Of a stretch of DNA of 64,000 nt, positions 26,609 to 34,698 are shown piece by piece. Source of the DNA: Paenibacillus monticola (lineage in GTDB: Bacteria; Bacillota; Bacilli; Paenibacillales; Paenibacillaceae); contig NZ_WJXB01000001.1 in assembly GCF_009664975.1 (NCBI RefSeq), positions 186,001 to 250,000 of the forward strand. Reading direction: 5' to 3'. The notes under the pieces were generated by a model that was given only the letters and a program-made list of their open reading frames with translations, did no database searches and was not told where the DNA came from. The position numbers and the translations under genes were made by a program. Position 1 is the first letter of the stretch. Every line of letters begins with the position of its first letter.

Positions 26609-28384
26609 ATGAATAAAAGTCCGGGAGTTAAGAACTCTGCTGGCAAGAGGTTCGGAGGAAAATTTACAAACGTGGTACAGAACAGCAGACAAAGTATTAG
26701 CTTCAAGATGGCCGCCAGCTATGCCGTATTGGCGCTCTTATTTTTGCTTTCCGGATTAACTTCAATTTACCAAATGAATGGCATGCAGAAGAATACGGAT
26801 GATCTCGTCAGCCAGATGATCCCTGCCCTGGACAGAATCCACAATCTGAATTATTACACCGAGCATATCATGTCTATTAGTATGCAGCATATCCAAAGCT
26901 CCGATCAGGCGGAGAAAGAGAAGCTGGATGAGGAACGGAATCAGTATATCCGTAAGGTAGCAGATACCATGAAGAGCTATTCGCAAACACTGGGAATAGA
27001 AGCTCAGAAGCAGCAATTTCAATCTCTGAGCGCTAAATGGACTGAATTCTTGAACATTAACAATCAGGCAATCAAGCTGAGTACCTCGAATGATGATGAG
27101 CTGGCGCTGGAAGTATCCAATAAGGGGATATCCGCCTTTAATTCAATGCAGACCGACCTGGTGGCGCTGGTTAAGAAGAGTCAGGATGAGGCTGCGGCCA
27201 AGGGCGAAATGTCAGTTCGCATTTTCCATACTTCTCTTACACTGATCATTATAATAATTGCACTGGTTCTACTAGTTATTGGAGTGATCAATAGTTTCAT
27301 TCGCCGTAATTTGATCTCTCCCCTCAAAAGAGTAACCGGGCATTTACAGCGAATTGCCGGAGGTGATTTGACCGCTGAGGATACTTTTATCGCTAATCAG
27401 GATGAGGTCGGATTGTTGGCCAAGACCGTGAACGAAATGAACAGAGCTCTGTTGGAAATTGTAAATCGTATCCGAAATGTCTCACAAATCATTGGTGATC
27501 AGAGTGAAACGTTGGTGGGTTCGATATCGGAAACGAAGGAAGGTGGCATTCAGATCGCTGCTACTATGGAAGAATTAGCAACCGCCGCTGGAAGTCAGGC
27601 CGAAGCGGCTGTAGATGCTTCCAAAGCCATAGAAGATCTGAATATGCTGATAGAAGCTTTTGCCAATAAAGGAAATGAGCTTACGCTTCATTCCCAGCAG
27701 GTACTGCTTAAGGGTGACCATGGCCAAGTATTAATGGAAAGCTCAGTGGCCAAGATGGGGCAAATTTCACAAGTAGTATCGAAATCGATGGAGAATGTAC
27801 AAGAGCTGAATCGTAAGAATGAAGGGATATTCCGGTTGGTAGGTTCCATTCGCAGCATTTCCGAGCAAACCCATTTGCTGGCGATTAATGCCGCTATTGA
27901 AGCGGCGAGAGCCGGGGAGAGCGGTCGTGGCTTCGCAGTTGTAGCCACGGAGGTTCGCAAGCTGTCGGAGGATGTGCAGCGGACCGTTTCGGAGATTACC
28001 GGGATTACGCAAGGCATTCAGCAGGACTCGCAGGAAGTGGTTAGATCATTGCGTGAAGGGGTCAAGAAGACAGAGGAAGGCAGCCGTCAAATTGTTGAAA
28101 CAGGGGAAGCTTTAGCCGAAATTAACCAATCGGTTCAGGGGATGGCAGCAACGATCGAAACGATGAGTAATGATCTCCAGCAGATGACGGGGTCCAGTGA
28201 ATCCATGAATGAGTTCAGCCAGCACATCTCGGCGTTATCTCAGCAATCTGCAGCAGCAGTAGAGGAAACCGCCGCCTCTATCCAAGAGCAGGTTCACTCC
28301 ACGAGTGAAGTGGCCGCAGCCATTGAGTATCTGAAGAAGTTATCTGGAGAGCTGAAGGAATCTGTAACACGCTTTCAAGTGTGA
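26609..28384 (+). CDS. Methyl-accepting chemotaxis protein
   Basis: 591 residues; AGGGGGG lies before the ATG. A basic N-terminal tail, transmembrane helix 1 (about 34-53), a helical extracellular domain of the four-helix-bundle type (about 54-203), transmembrane helix 2 (about 206-228), HAMP (about 229-285) and the signalling domain with hairpin tip ([39 protein letters not shown]) are in the usual order. It senses an extracellular ligand and signals to CheA/CheW. The ligand is unknown. Confidence 0.93.
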   Translation: MNKSPGVKNSAGKRFGGKFTNVVQNSRQSISFKMAASYAVLALLFLLSGLTSIYQMNGMQKNTDDLVSQMIPALDRIHNLNYYTEHIMSISMQHIQSSDQAEKEKLDEERNQYIRKVADTMKSYSQTLGIEAQKQQFQSLSAKWTEFLNINNQAIKLSTSNDDELALEVSNKGISAFNSMQTDLVALVKKSQDEAAAKGEMSVRIFHTSLTLIIIIIALVLLVIGVINSFIRRNLISPLKRVTGHLQRIAGGDLTAEDTFIANQDEVGLLAKTVNEMNRALLEIVNRIRNVSQIIGDQSETLVGSISETKEGGIQIAATMEELATAAGSQAEAAVDASKAIEDLNMLIEAFANKGNELTLHSQQVLLKGDHGQVLMESSVAKMGQISQVVSKSMENVQELNRKNEGIFRLVGSIRSISEQTHLLAINAAIEAARAGESGRGFAVVATEVRKLSEDVQRTVSEITGITQGIQQDSQEVVRSLREGVKKTEEGSRQIVETGEALAEINQSVQGMAATIETMSNDLQQMTGSSESMNEFSQHISALSQQSAAAVEETAASIQEQVHSTSEVAAAIEYLKKLSGELKESVTRFQV

Positions 28385-28392
28385 AGTAAAGG

Positions 28393-28443
28393 AATGGGGT
28401 ATCCCAGTTAGCCGATTAATGGCTACTGGGACACCCCATTTTT
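28393..28443. terminator. Bidirectional terminator between the chemoreceptor and dehydrogenase genes
   Basis: A long, nearly perfect stem, AATGGGGTATCCCAGTTAGCC split by one mismatch region with its complement from 28421, loop GATTAAT, then a T-run. Confidence 0.88.
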
Positions 28444-28457
28444 CAAAATAGAAGAAT

Positions 28458-29414
28458 TTAATACTGGCGGCTGTAATCAATCAAATTACGTGAGGGTGAA
28501 CCTGTCTCTACATAAGATTTCATGTTGTGGATAAAAATATCGACAACCCGCTCAGCATAGCGGTCTGTAACCCCAGCGCAGTGGGGAGTGATGATAACCT
28601 GCTCCATGGCCCAGAGAGGATGATCCTGCGGTAGAGGCTCCGTCTCAAATACATCCAGCCCTGCTCCACGGAGATGTCCGCTGTGTAGAGCTGCAATCAG
28701 GTCTTCTGTATTGGTGGTATCGCCCCGGCCGATGTTAATATAATAAGACCCCTGCTTAAAGGCGGAGAAGATGCTGGCATTAAACAAATGTTGTGTCTCA
28801 TCGGTAAGCGGGAGTGAGTTGATAATGAAGTCACCCTGACTAACGGCTTCCTGTATATGATCGGTGGTGAATACTTGGTCAAAATCAGCCACTGGATGGC
28901 CTGAACGGCTGACACCGATCGTCTTCATCCGAAAGGCTTTGGCAATTCGGGCTGTTTCACTGCCAATGGCTCCAGTGCCGGCTATAACGACTGTTTTGTC
29001 GGAGAGCTCACTTTCACTGCCGTCTGAGTGCCACAGGCGATTCTGTTGATTGCGAACGGCTATATGCAGGTTCCGTGTAAAGAGCAGCATGAAGCCAAAG
29101 ATCACTGCCGAGATAGGCTCCGCATGAACTCCAGTAGCGTTGGTTAAGAGAATGCCCCGTTCTGCCAATCGTTCAAGCGGTAGCTTCTCAATTCCGGCAG
29201 ACCAGGTCTGCAACCAGCGGAATGCTGAATCTGGGCGCAGCAGTGTATCGCTGATGCCTTTTGCCCAGCCGATGACAATTTCCGCCTCTCCAAGTTGCTG
29301 CAGATCAGGATTCTTGGAGTTTCCCTCTAGTAGTGTATAACCTGGGGCAACGGCTCTAATACTCTCTTGCTGCTCGAATGTTAGTGGATGAAAATAGATG
29401 ATGGATTTAGTCAA
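28458..29414 (-). CDS. D-isomer-specific 2-hydroxyacid dehydrogenase family protein
   Basis: 318 residues starting at TTG 29414 (GGGAGGG upstream). The NAD-binding motif VVIAGTGAIGSETARIAKAFRMKTIGVSRSG and the catalytic Arg (INIGRGDTTNTEDL), Glu (DVFETEPLP) and His (ITPHCAG) are present. It should reduce a 2-oxoacid with NAD(P)H. The substrate is unknown. It is divergent from the 2'-5' RNA ligase-like gene. Confidence 0.87.
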   Translation of the reverse strand: MTKSIIYFHPLTFEQQESIRAVAPGYTLLEGNSKNPDLQQLGEAEIVIGWAKGISDTLLRPDSAFRWLQTWSAGIEKLPLERLAERGILLTNATGVHAEPISAVIFGFMLLFTRNLHIAVRNQQNRLWHSDGSESELSDKTVVIAGTGAIGSETARIAKAFRMKTIGVSRSGHPVADFDQVFTTDHIQEAVSQGDFIINSLPLTDETQHLFNASIFSAFKQGSYYINIGRGDTTNTEDLIAALHSGHLRGAGLDVFETEPLPQDHPLWAMEQVIITPHCAGVTDRYAERVVDIFIHNMKSYVETGSPSRNLIDYSRQY

Positions 29415-29502
29415 GATGTTTCCCTCCCGTTATACTATTTAATGAATGTGGACAATGTATAAGTTTAAGAATAACAAATCTGCCCGGAAAGGTGAAATGG
29501 AG

Positions 29503-30108
29503 ATGGAAATGAAGAAGTCTGCCAACCAAACTGAGCGTCTATTCATTGCGATTAGAATACCCGCCGAGATTCGTGAGGCTATGGGACGCATCAGTAACCG
29601 CTTGTCACAGCAATTGCGCTTTGCCAAATGGACATTTCCTGAGGATTATCATATTACGCTGCAATTTCTGGGTGACACCCCTGTGGAGGATATTCCTGCT
29701 CTAATCAAGGTGCTGAAGCAGGTGGCTGCGGAAAGTACGCCCTTCGAATTGGCGTTGCAGGAGTGGGGGACATTTGGTGTTCCGGCTGCTCCGCGGGTAT
29801 TGTGGGCGGGTCTTTCCGGGAATATGGACGAGCTGAAACAGCTGCAGCAGAAAATAACTTTGGCTACGCTTCCCTTAGGATTTAAGGCCGAAGCGAGGGA
29901 CTATAATCCCCATCTTACTCTGGCTCGAAAATATCGTGGCGATAATCCTTTTAGTGCTGACTGGCTTCAAGACTTGCATAGGCAGGAGGTTGAGGCGGAG
30001 CCTGGACTTACAGGCCATTACTGGACGATTGATAGTATTATGGTGTATGCTACCATGATGCATGCCATTCCTATGTATGAAATTATTGAAAACATATCAT
30101 TTTTCTAA
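29503..30108 (+). CDS. thpR: RNA 2',3'-cyclic phosphodiesterase (2'-5' RNA ligase family)
   Basis: 201 residues from the ATG at 29503 (AAAGGTGA eight bases upstream); ATGs at 29497 and 29509 and a GTG at 29446 are alternatives. Both HxTx motifs are visible: HITLQFLG and HLTLARKY. The family opens 2',3'-cyclic phosphates and can seal 2'-5' RNA bonds; its cellular role in bacteria is unclear. Confidence 0.88.
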   Translation: MEMKKSANQTERLFIAIRIPAEIREAMGRISNRLSQQLRFAKWTFPEDYHITLQFLGDTPVEDIPALIKVLKQVAAESTPFELALQEWGTFGVPAAPRVLWAGLSGNMDELKQLQQKITLATLPLGFKAEARDYNPHLTLARKYRGDNPFSADWLQDLHRQEVEAEPGLTGHYWTIDSIMVYATMMHAIPMYEIIENISFF

Positions 30109-30189
30109 AAAAATCGACAGGAAAGTTTTCAAAGCTTCCATTTTCGGTTACATACAAATAGGAATGTGCCGTAAAATAGGAGGAATAAA

Positions 30190-31089
30190 ATGTTAATTTT
30201 CAAACAAAACCGCTGCATTGCGCTGCTTGTTGGCGTGATCCTAGTGTGTTTCTCTGCTATAAGCTTGCTACATCCTGGACAAGTCACGGAGGGGAAGCTG
30301 CAAAAGGTACAAATGGCTAAGTTGCAGTCAGCCGGTCGGGCTTCCGTGCTTGCTCTTGTTCCACACGTAGCGTTATCTAGTGGGACGAAGATAAATAGTA
30401 CCGTTCATTCTAGTCTTACTAACATAGCCACTCATCTTAGTCCCGCCTGGAAGCCGGACCAAAAAACGGAATGGGTCAGCCGCACCCAGCTTACGCAAGC
30501 AACTACTGCACAACCTGCAAGTGTTCACGTGAAGGCTGCTGTAATCACACCTTCGCTAGCAGCGCAGAAGGTGCTGAAACAGACAGCGATAGCAACAAAA
30601 GTGAAGCAGGCCGTTGTCAAAAAGGCCATAATCACACAGCAACACCCCCCCGCAATATTATTCTTCTCCCGGACGAAGCTATTAAGCCAGGACCAGCAAA
30701 GTCAGGCCACCTGGAAATACGCAGTATCCGAAGAAGACCTGCTTCTGCTGCAGAAGATTGTAATGGCAGAGGCGGAAGGCGAACCGTACCAGGGCAAGGT
30801 GGCAGTCGCCAACGTTGTTCTGAATAGGCTGCGGTCAGCCAATTTTCCCGACACGATATACAAAGTAATCTTTCAAAAAAGCCAGTTCAGTCCTGTAGCG
30901 AACGGACGCTTTGAACGGGTGAAGCCCAATGGGGATAGTATCAAGGCAGTGAATGCTGCACTCTCCGGAGTAAAAGAAGTCACTGACGACACTTATTTCT
31001 TTCTGTCGCTAAAGCTAGCCCAGGATCTTACAGTGAAGAATTCGCGGGAGTATGCCAAGACGATCGGGGATCATACTTTTTATAAATGA
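30190..31089 (+). CDS. SleB-type cell wall hydrolase
   Basis: 299 residues; TAGGAGGAAT precedes the ATG. A signal peptide (CIALLVGVILVCFSAISLL) is followed by a Thr/Ala/Gln/Lys-rich linker and a C-terminal Hydrolase_2 domain (about 180-299) with IVMAEAEGEPYQGKVAVANVVLNR, whose Glu is the catalytic candidate, and QFSPVANG. This family holds lytic transglycosylases of spore cortex germination (SleB) and vegetative relatives. No peptidoglycan-binding repeat is visible in the linker, unlike canonical SleB. Confidence 0.87.
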   Translation: MLIFKQNRCIALLVGVILVCFSAISLLHPGQVTEGKLQKVQMAKLQSAGRASVLALVPHVALSSGTKINSTVHSSLTNIATHLSPAWKPDQKTEWVSRTQLTQATTAQPASVHVKAAVITPSLAAQKVLKQTAIATKVKQAVVKKAIITQQHPPAILFFSRTKLLSQDQQSQATWKYAVSEEDLLLLQKIVMAEAEGEPYQGKVAVANVVLNRLRSANFPDTIYKVIFQKSQFSPVANGRFERVKPNGDSIKAVNAALSGVKEVTDDTYFFLSLKLAQDLTVKNSREYAKTIGDHTFYK

Positions 31090-31161
31090 TTTGACGAATC
31101 TGTTAACCTCAGCTATATATAGGGTAAACTAAACTATATGAATCAGGAGGGAACAGCAGTT

Positions 31162-31845
31162 ATGAAAATCACCTATTACGGCCACTCAGCTCTGCTAGTG
31201 GAGACAGAGAGTGCCAAAGTTATTATTGATCCTTTCTTGTCAGGGAATCCGAATTCTGGTATTTCGCCTGAAGAGATTTCTGTAGATGCCGTTCTGCTTA
31301 CTCATGCTCACTCCGACCATTTCGGAGATGCTCTAGAGATCGCCAAGCGTAACGATTGTCCAATATTTGCTGTCTATGAGCTTGCGGACTATTGCCAGGC
31401 TAAGGGTGCGAAGGTGAAGCATATGAATATAGGCGGCAGTCATACTTATGGCACCATTACCGTCAAATATACGCAAGCCTTTCATTCTTCTTCTATTCAA
31501 GAGGGCGAATTCTGGATTTACGGTGGACAGCCTGCGGGCATTCTGTTGACGATGGACGGCAAGACTTTATTTCACTCCGGTGATACGGCATTATTCGGGG
31601 ATTTGCGTCTGATTGGAGAAAGGAATGCCATTGATATTGCAGCCTTGCCTATCGGCGATATGCTGACCATGGGACCTGATGATGCTTTGCTGGCTGCACG
31701 CTGGCTGCGGGCGGAGAAAGTTATTCCGTTGCACTATAATACGTTCCCGGCTATTGCCCAGGATGGTGCGGATTTCTGTGACCGGCTGAAGCAGGAGGGA
31801 ATCGAAGGCTTCCCGCTTAAGGCGGGGGAGAGTATAGAAGTCTAA
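31162..31845 (+). CDS. UPF0173 metal-dependent hydrolase (metallo-beta-lactamase fold)
   Basis: 227 residues from the ATG at 31162, with CAGGAGGGA upstream; an earlier in-frame ATG (31138) precedes that RBS. MKITYYGHSALLVETESAKVIIDPFLSGNP is the typical start. LLTHAHSDHFGDALEIAKR is the zinc motif. B. subtilis YtkL is a homologue. Substrate unknown. Confidence 0.9.
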   Translation: MKITYYGHSALLVETESAKVIIDPFLSGNPNSGISPEEISVDAVLLTHAHSDHFGDALEIAKRNDCPIFAVYELADYCQAKGAKVKHMNIGGSHTYGTITVKYTQAFHSSSIQEGEFWIYGGQPAGILLTMDGKTLFHSGDTALFGDLRLIGERNAIDIAALPIGDMLTMGPDDALLAARWLRAEKVIPLHYNTFPAIAQDGADFCDRLKQEGIEGFPLKAGESIEV

Positions 31846-32014
31846 TGTGAATAGGGGTGGGCAGGGATTTCTTGCTCCACGCGTAGAGACAATATCGTAT
31901 AAATCCAGCATTAATGTAGCCGTTAATTTAGGTGGAACGCCTGAATGGTTGCAGTTCGACTCAGGCGGACTGTAGATCCGCTATTTTTCTTTCGAGGGGT
32001 GTGCGGAAGAGGAA

Positions 32015-32093
32015 GCGGACTCAGAAGACGCTATTGAAGCTAAAACAGGTTCTTTTGGAAAGAAATTTAATCAATAGCTTCCCTTGAGTCCGC
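32015..32093. repeat. Long inverted repeat (two perfectly paired blocks)
   Basis: GCGGACTCA (32015-32023) with TGAGTCCGC (32085-32093), and GCTATTGA (32030-32037) with TCAATAGC (32071-32078). Six-base internal loops face each other and a 33-base apical loop is closed. It looks like a mobile-type intergenic repeat or a structured RNA, but only one copy lies in this window. Confidence 0.7.
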
Positions 32094-32113
32094 CAAACTC
32101 CCAACTCGCCTGA

Positions 32114-32236
32114 TTTCGAGCAAATAGGGGCTTTTCAGTCCGGACGTTTCTTCTTATCGAACGATGTATTGAATATGTCAAAGCGGCAGGATCACGCGTA
32201 TTCAGCTACACGCTATACGAAACTGGCGTAGAGTAA
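32114..32236 (+). pseudogene. Possible C-terminal relic of a degraded gene
   Basis: An open stretch preceded by a stop at 32111 and ending in TAA at 32234 encodes ... IERCIEYVKAAGSRVFSYTLYETGVE, protein-like in composition, with no start codon or RBS. I do not recognise the family. Confidence 0.3.
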
Positions 32237-32426
32237 CGGACAAAATAATTGCGTAATAATTTGGGGACGAACCAAAGTGGAAGCATTTAACATGAATTAA
32301 TGTTGCTAATGTAAGCTATGTACCGTAGTGGCACGAAATGCTGTTAAGCAAACCAGCCTCCTGAGTTTAGGCAAAGATCAAATGAGTAATGCAATTGTTC
32401 TGCTGTAACGGTTCGTCCTAAAATCT

Positions 32427-32474
32427 AAAGAACCTCAAATCCACATTTCAAGTGGATTTGAGGTTCTTTGTTTT
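32427..32474. terminator. Strong terminator for the leftward glucosyltransferase gene
   Basis: A perfect 18-pair stem (32427-32444 with 32452-32469) with loop ATTTCAA. T-runs suit both strands moderately. Confidence 0.85.
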
Positions 32475-32500
32475 ATAATTCATTAAGATATGAAATTCGC

Positions 32501-33688
32501 TTAAGGTGTCAGATATACAGGTTCTTCATTTCGGGCTTGTGCCCGTGAACCTTGGGCTTCTCTAGCCCTATCTACCGTATTGCCTAGAATCTCCAGTACA
32601 GTTGTGGCGCAATTGCTCGGCTGATGGCGGTCCGGTGCAAGTCTGCGTCTGCGCTGCTCTTCCAAGGCTGCATATTCACGAAGCAGCAAGGAGAACCATT
32701 TGTTCACTACAGTTGAATCCAATACTTCTGCTAAGCCAAGTTCGACAAAGTATTGGCAATTCTTCTCTTCCTGGCCAGGAATGGCTTTATAGAAAAGCAT
32801 GGGAATTCCCTTAGCCTGACCTTCCGTGCAGGTCATCCCACCAGGCTTGGTAATCAGCAGGTCGGAAGCATCCATCAGCTTATTGATTTCACTGCTGTAC
32901 CCAAGAATTTTAACATTAGGATGCTGGAGCAGAGGGTTTGCCCGCATCTTGGCTACTAATTTGTCATTGCTGCCCATGCAGAATATGAGTTGGATCTCAC
33001 CCATCCTCGCTGTGAGGGAGTTCATGATTTTTTTGCCGAACATTAACCCCCAGCCGCCGCCCATTATGAGCACTGTCGGGATATCGGAAAGACCCAGTTC
33101 TTTACGCAGCACAGTCTTGTTGGAACGTTCCCAGAACTTTGGATGTACCGGAATTCCGGTCACTGTTACAAGCTCAGGATCGATTCCCCGACCGGTCAGG
33201 ATCGACTTGACCCGTGGAGTAGACACTAGATAGCCATTAACCTCCGAATTGACCCAGCTGCCGTGGGCATCATAATCAGTAATCAATGTATAGAGCGGCA
33301 CGTTGAGCCCACGGCGCTTTAATCTGGAGATGACAGCCCCCGGAATAGGATGGGTGCAGATAATCAAATCCGGCTTTAGCTGCTCAATGACCTGTGAGGC
33401 ATGTGTATAAAAAATCCGGTGAAGCGCCAGCTTGGTCAACCGGTTCAGTGATTTATCATATTGTGTTTTATACATCATGCCGACCAGCTTTGGCTGACTG
33501 CTGACCGTCTTTCGGTAAGCGGAAAGAATCCAAGGAGCTACAGTCGGGTTAAGGAACTTACCCAGTTCAATAACTCGGCACTGAACATCAGGGTTCAGCA
33601 GCTTGATTCCTTCGGCTAGAGCATAGGCTGCCCCTGTGTGGCCCGTACCGAAGCCTTCCGAAAACAGCAGTACTCTTTTCTTTCGCAT
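32501..33688 (-). CDS. UgtP/MGDG-synthase-like glycosyltransferase (diacylglycerol glucosyltransferase family)
   Basis: 395 residues. The N-terminal MGDG_synth domain begins MRKKRVLLFSEGFGTGHTGAAYALAEGI, and the C-terminal GT28-like domain has VLIMGGGWGLMFGKKIM and DLLITKPGGMTCTEGQAKGIPML, the UDP-sugar-binding motif. Such enzymes add glucose or galactose to diacylglycerol at the inner membrane face. The C-terminus is a Arg/Gln-rich tail (about 365-395) with no family counterpart known to me. AGGTGAAC precedes the ATG. Confidence 0.85.
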   Translation of the reverse strand: MRKKRVLLFSEGFGTGHTGAAYALAEGIKLLNPDVQCRVIELGKFLNPTVAPWILSAYRKTVSSQPKLVGMMYKTQYDKSLNRLTKLALHRIFYTHASQVIEQLKPDLIICTHPIPGAVISRLKRRGLNVPLYTLITDYDAHGSWVNSEVNGYLVSTPRVKSILTGRGIDPELVTVTGIPVHPKFWERSNKTVLRKELGLSDIPTVLIMGGGWGLMFGKKIMNSLTARMGEIQLIFCMGSNDKLVAKMRANPLLQHPNVKILGYSSEINKLMDASDLLITKPGGMTCTEGQAKGIPMLFYKAIPGQEEKNCQYFVELGLAEVLDSTVVNKWFSLLLREYAALEEQRRRRLAPDRHQPSNCATTVLEILGNTVDRAREAQGSRAQARNEEPVYLTP

Positions 33689-33876
33689 AAGTTCACCTGC
33701 TACTTTCCTACTCGATAGAATTGCTAACTCTCTTCTTATTATACTAGGAAAAACACTTTACTTCTCACATTATACAAATTAGACGTAAATAGAAAGTTAA
33801 AACACTGCAAAAATTAAAAATATAAATATTTGCCCAGAGTCTTGCAAAGGCCATGACAAAGTGATAAAGTAATAAA

Positions 33877-33907
33877 TGACCAAGTGACCGGATTAGTAAA
33901 ATGGTCA
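33877..33907 (+). promoter_or_regulatory. Possible operator upstream of the TetR gene
   Basis: TGACCA (33877-33882) and TGGTCA (33902-33907) are inverted with a 19-base gap. A related pair (TGAC at 34603, TGGTCA at 34620) occurs before the next gene. Shared half-sites suggest the TetR product controls both units. Confidence 0.35.
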
Positions 33908-33951
33908 AAAGCGCATGGCAACGATATTTTCTGGAGAAAGGAAGTGTATAG

Positions 33952-34527
33952 ATGGCTGTGATAGATCGAAGGCAGCAAGTGCTGAAGGCCGCGACTAAAT
34001 CTTTTTCATTATTCGGCTATAAAGCAACTACAATGGATCAGGTCGCTAAAATAGCGAATGTTGGCAAGGGCACTATTTACACCTTTTTTACAAATAAAGA
34101 GCAGTTGTTTGATGAGATCTTGCGCGATGTAACGTTAGAGATGAAGTCGATTGCCGAGCGGGAAATCAAACGTGATAAACCCTTCTTTGATAATCTGCAC
34201 CGTGTGCTGGATGCTCTGCTGGATTTTCGAAGCGAACACGAGCTGTTCATTAAACTTTCCCAGGAGAATCGCGAAGTCGGAACGCCGCAGGCGCAAGAAG
34301 GACTAGACAAGATCGAGAACGTTGTTCTTGAGTATTTGGAAAGGGAGGTGGAATTCGCGATTCGTCAGGGAGAGATTAAGCCCTGTGATCCCAAAATCAT
34401 ATCAATGGTAATGTTCAGACTATATATTGTACTGACTGCTGTACTGAACAAGACGCACAAACCTTTAAGCAAAGAGGAAATCAAGACGTACTTTCATTTA
34501 TTTTTGGCTGAAGGATTGGCGCTGTAA
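33952..34527 (+). CDS. TetR family transcriptional regulator
   Basis: 191 residues; AAAGGAAGTG precedes the ATG. The N-terminal HTH (AATKSFSLFGYKATTMDQVAKIANVGKGTIYTFFTNKEQLFDEIL) is typical TetR_N, followed by a helical ligand domain. The following YhgE-type gene is a likely target, as in B. subtilis yhgD-yhgE. The effector is unknown. Confidence 0.9.
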   Translation: MAVIDRRQQVLKAATKSFSLFGYKATTMDQVAKIANVGKGTIYTFFTNKEQLFDEILRDVTLEMKSIAEREIKRDKPFFDNLHRVLDALLDFRSEHELFIKLSQENREVGTPQAQEGLDKIENVVLEYLEREVEFAIRQGEIKPCDPKIISMVMFRLYIVLTAVLNKTHKPLSKEEIKTYFHLFLAEGLAL

Positions 34528-34549
34528 GTGTTAGGCACATGAACTGAAT

Positions 34550-34591
34550 AATCGAGTGATTTCCAAACAGGATAGCGCTCGGGATTTTTTT
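34550..34591 (+). terminator. Imperfect terminator after the TetR gene
   Basis: AATCGAGTG (34550-34558) pairs with CGCTCGGGATT (34576-34586, one bulge) and is followed by a T-run. Partial read-through into the next gene is possible. Confidence 0.5.
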
Positions 34592-34698
34592 ATGCTCATG
34601 ACTGACTAAATGGGGAAAGTGGTCAACTGGTATTACAGAAAGTTTCACGAAATAGCATTTCTTGAAGCAATTAAAGAGAGCATAAGGAGAGAACCAGA

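Larger units (their letters stand above)
31846..32426. other. Gene-free region with a terminator-like hairpin, a long inverted repeat and a coding relic
   Basis: No credible gene in about 580 bases. GCGGA (31965-31969) and TCCGC (31977-31981) form a small hairpin with a T-run that may end the UPF0173 transcript. A long inverted repeat occupies 32015-32093. A 40-codon open stretch lies at 32114-32236. The remaining sequence is unremarkable. Confidence 0.7.
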
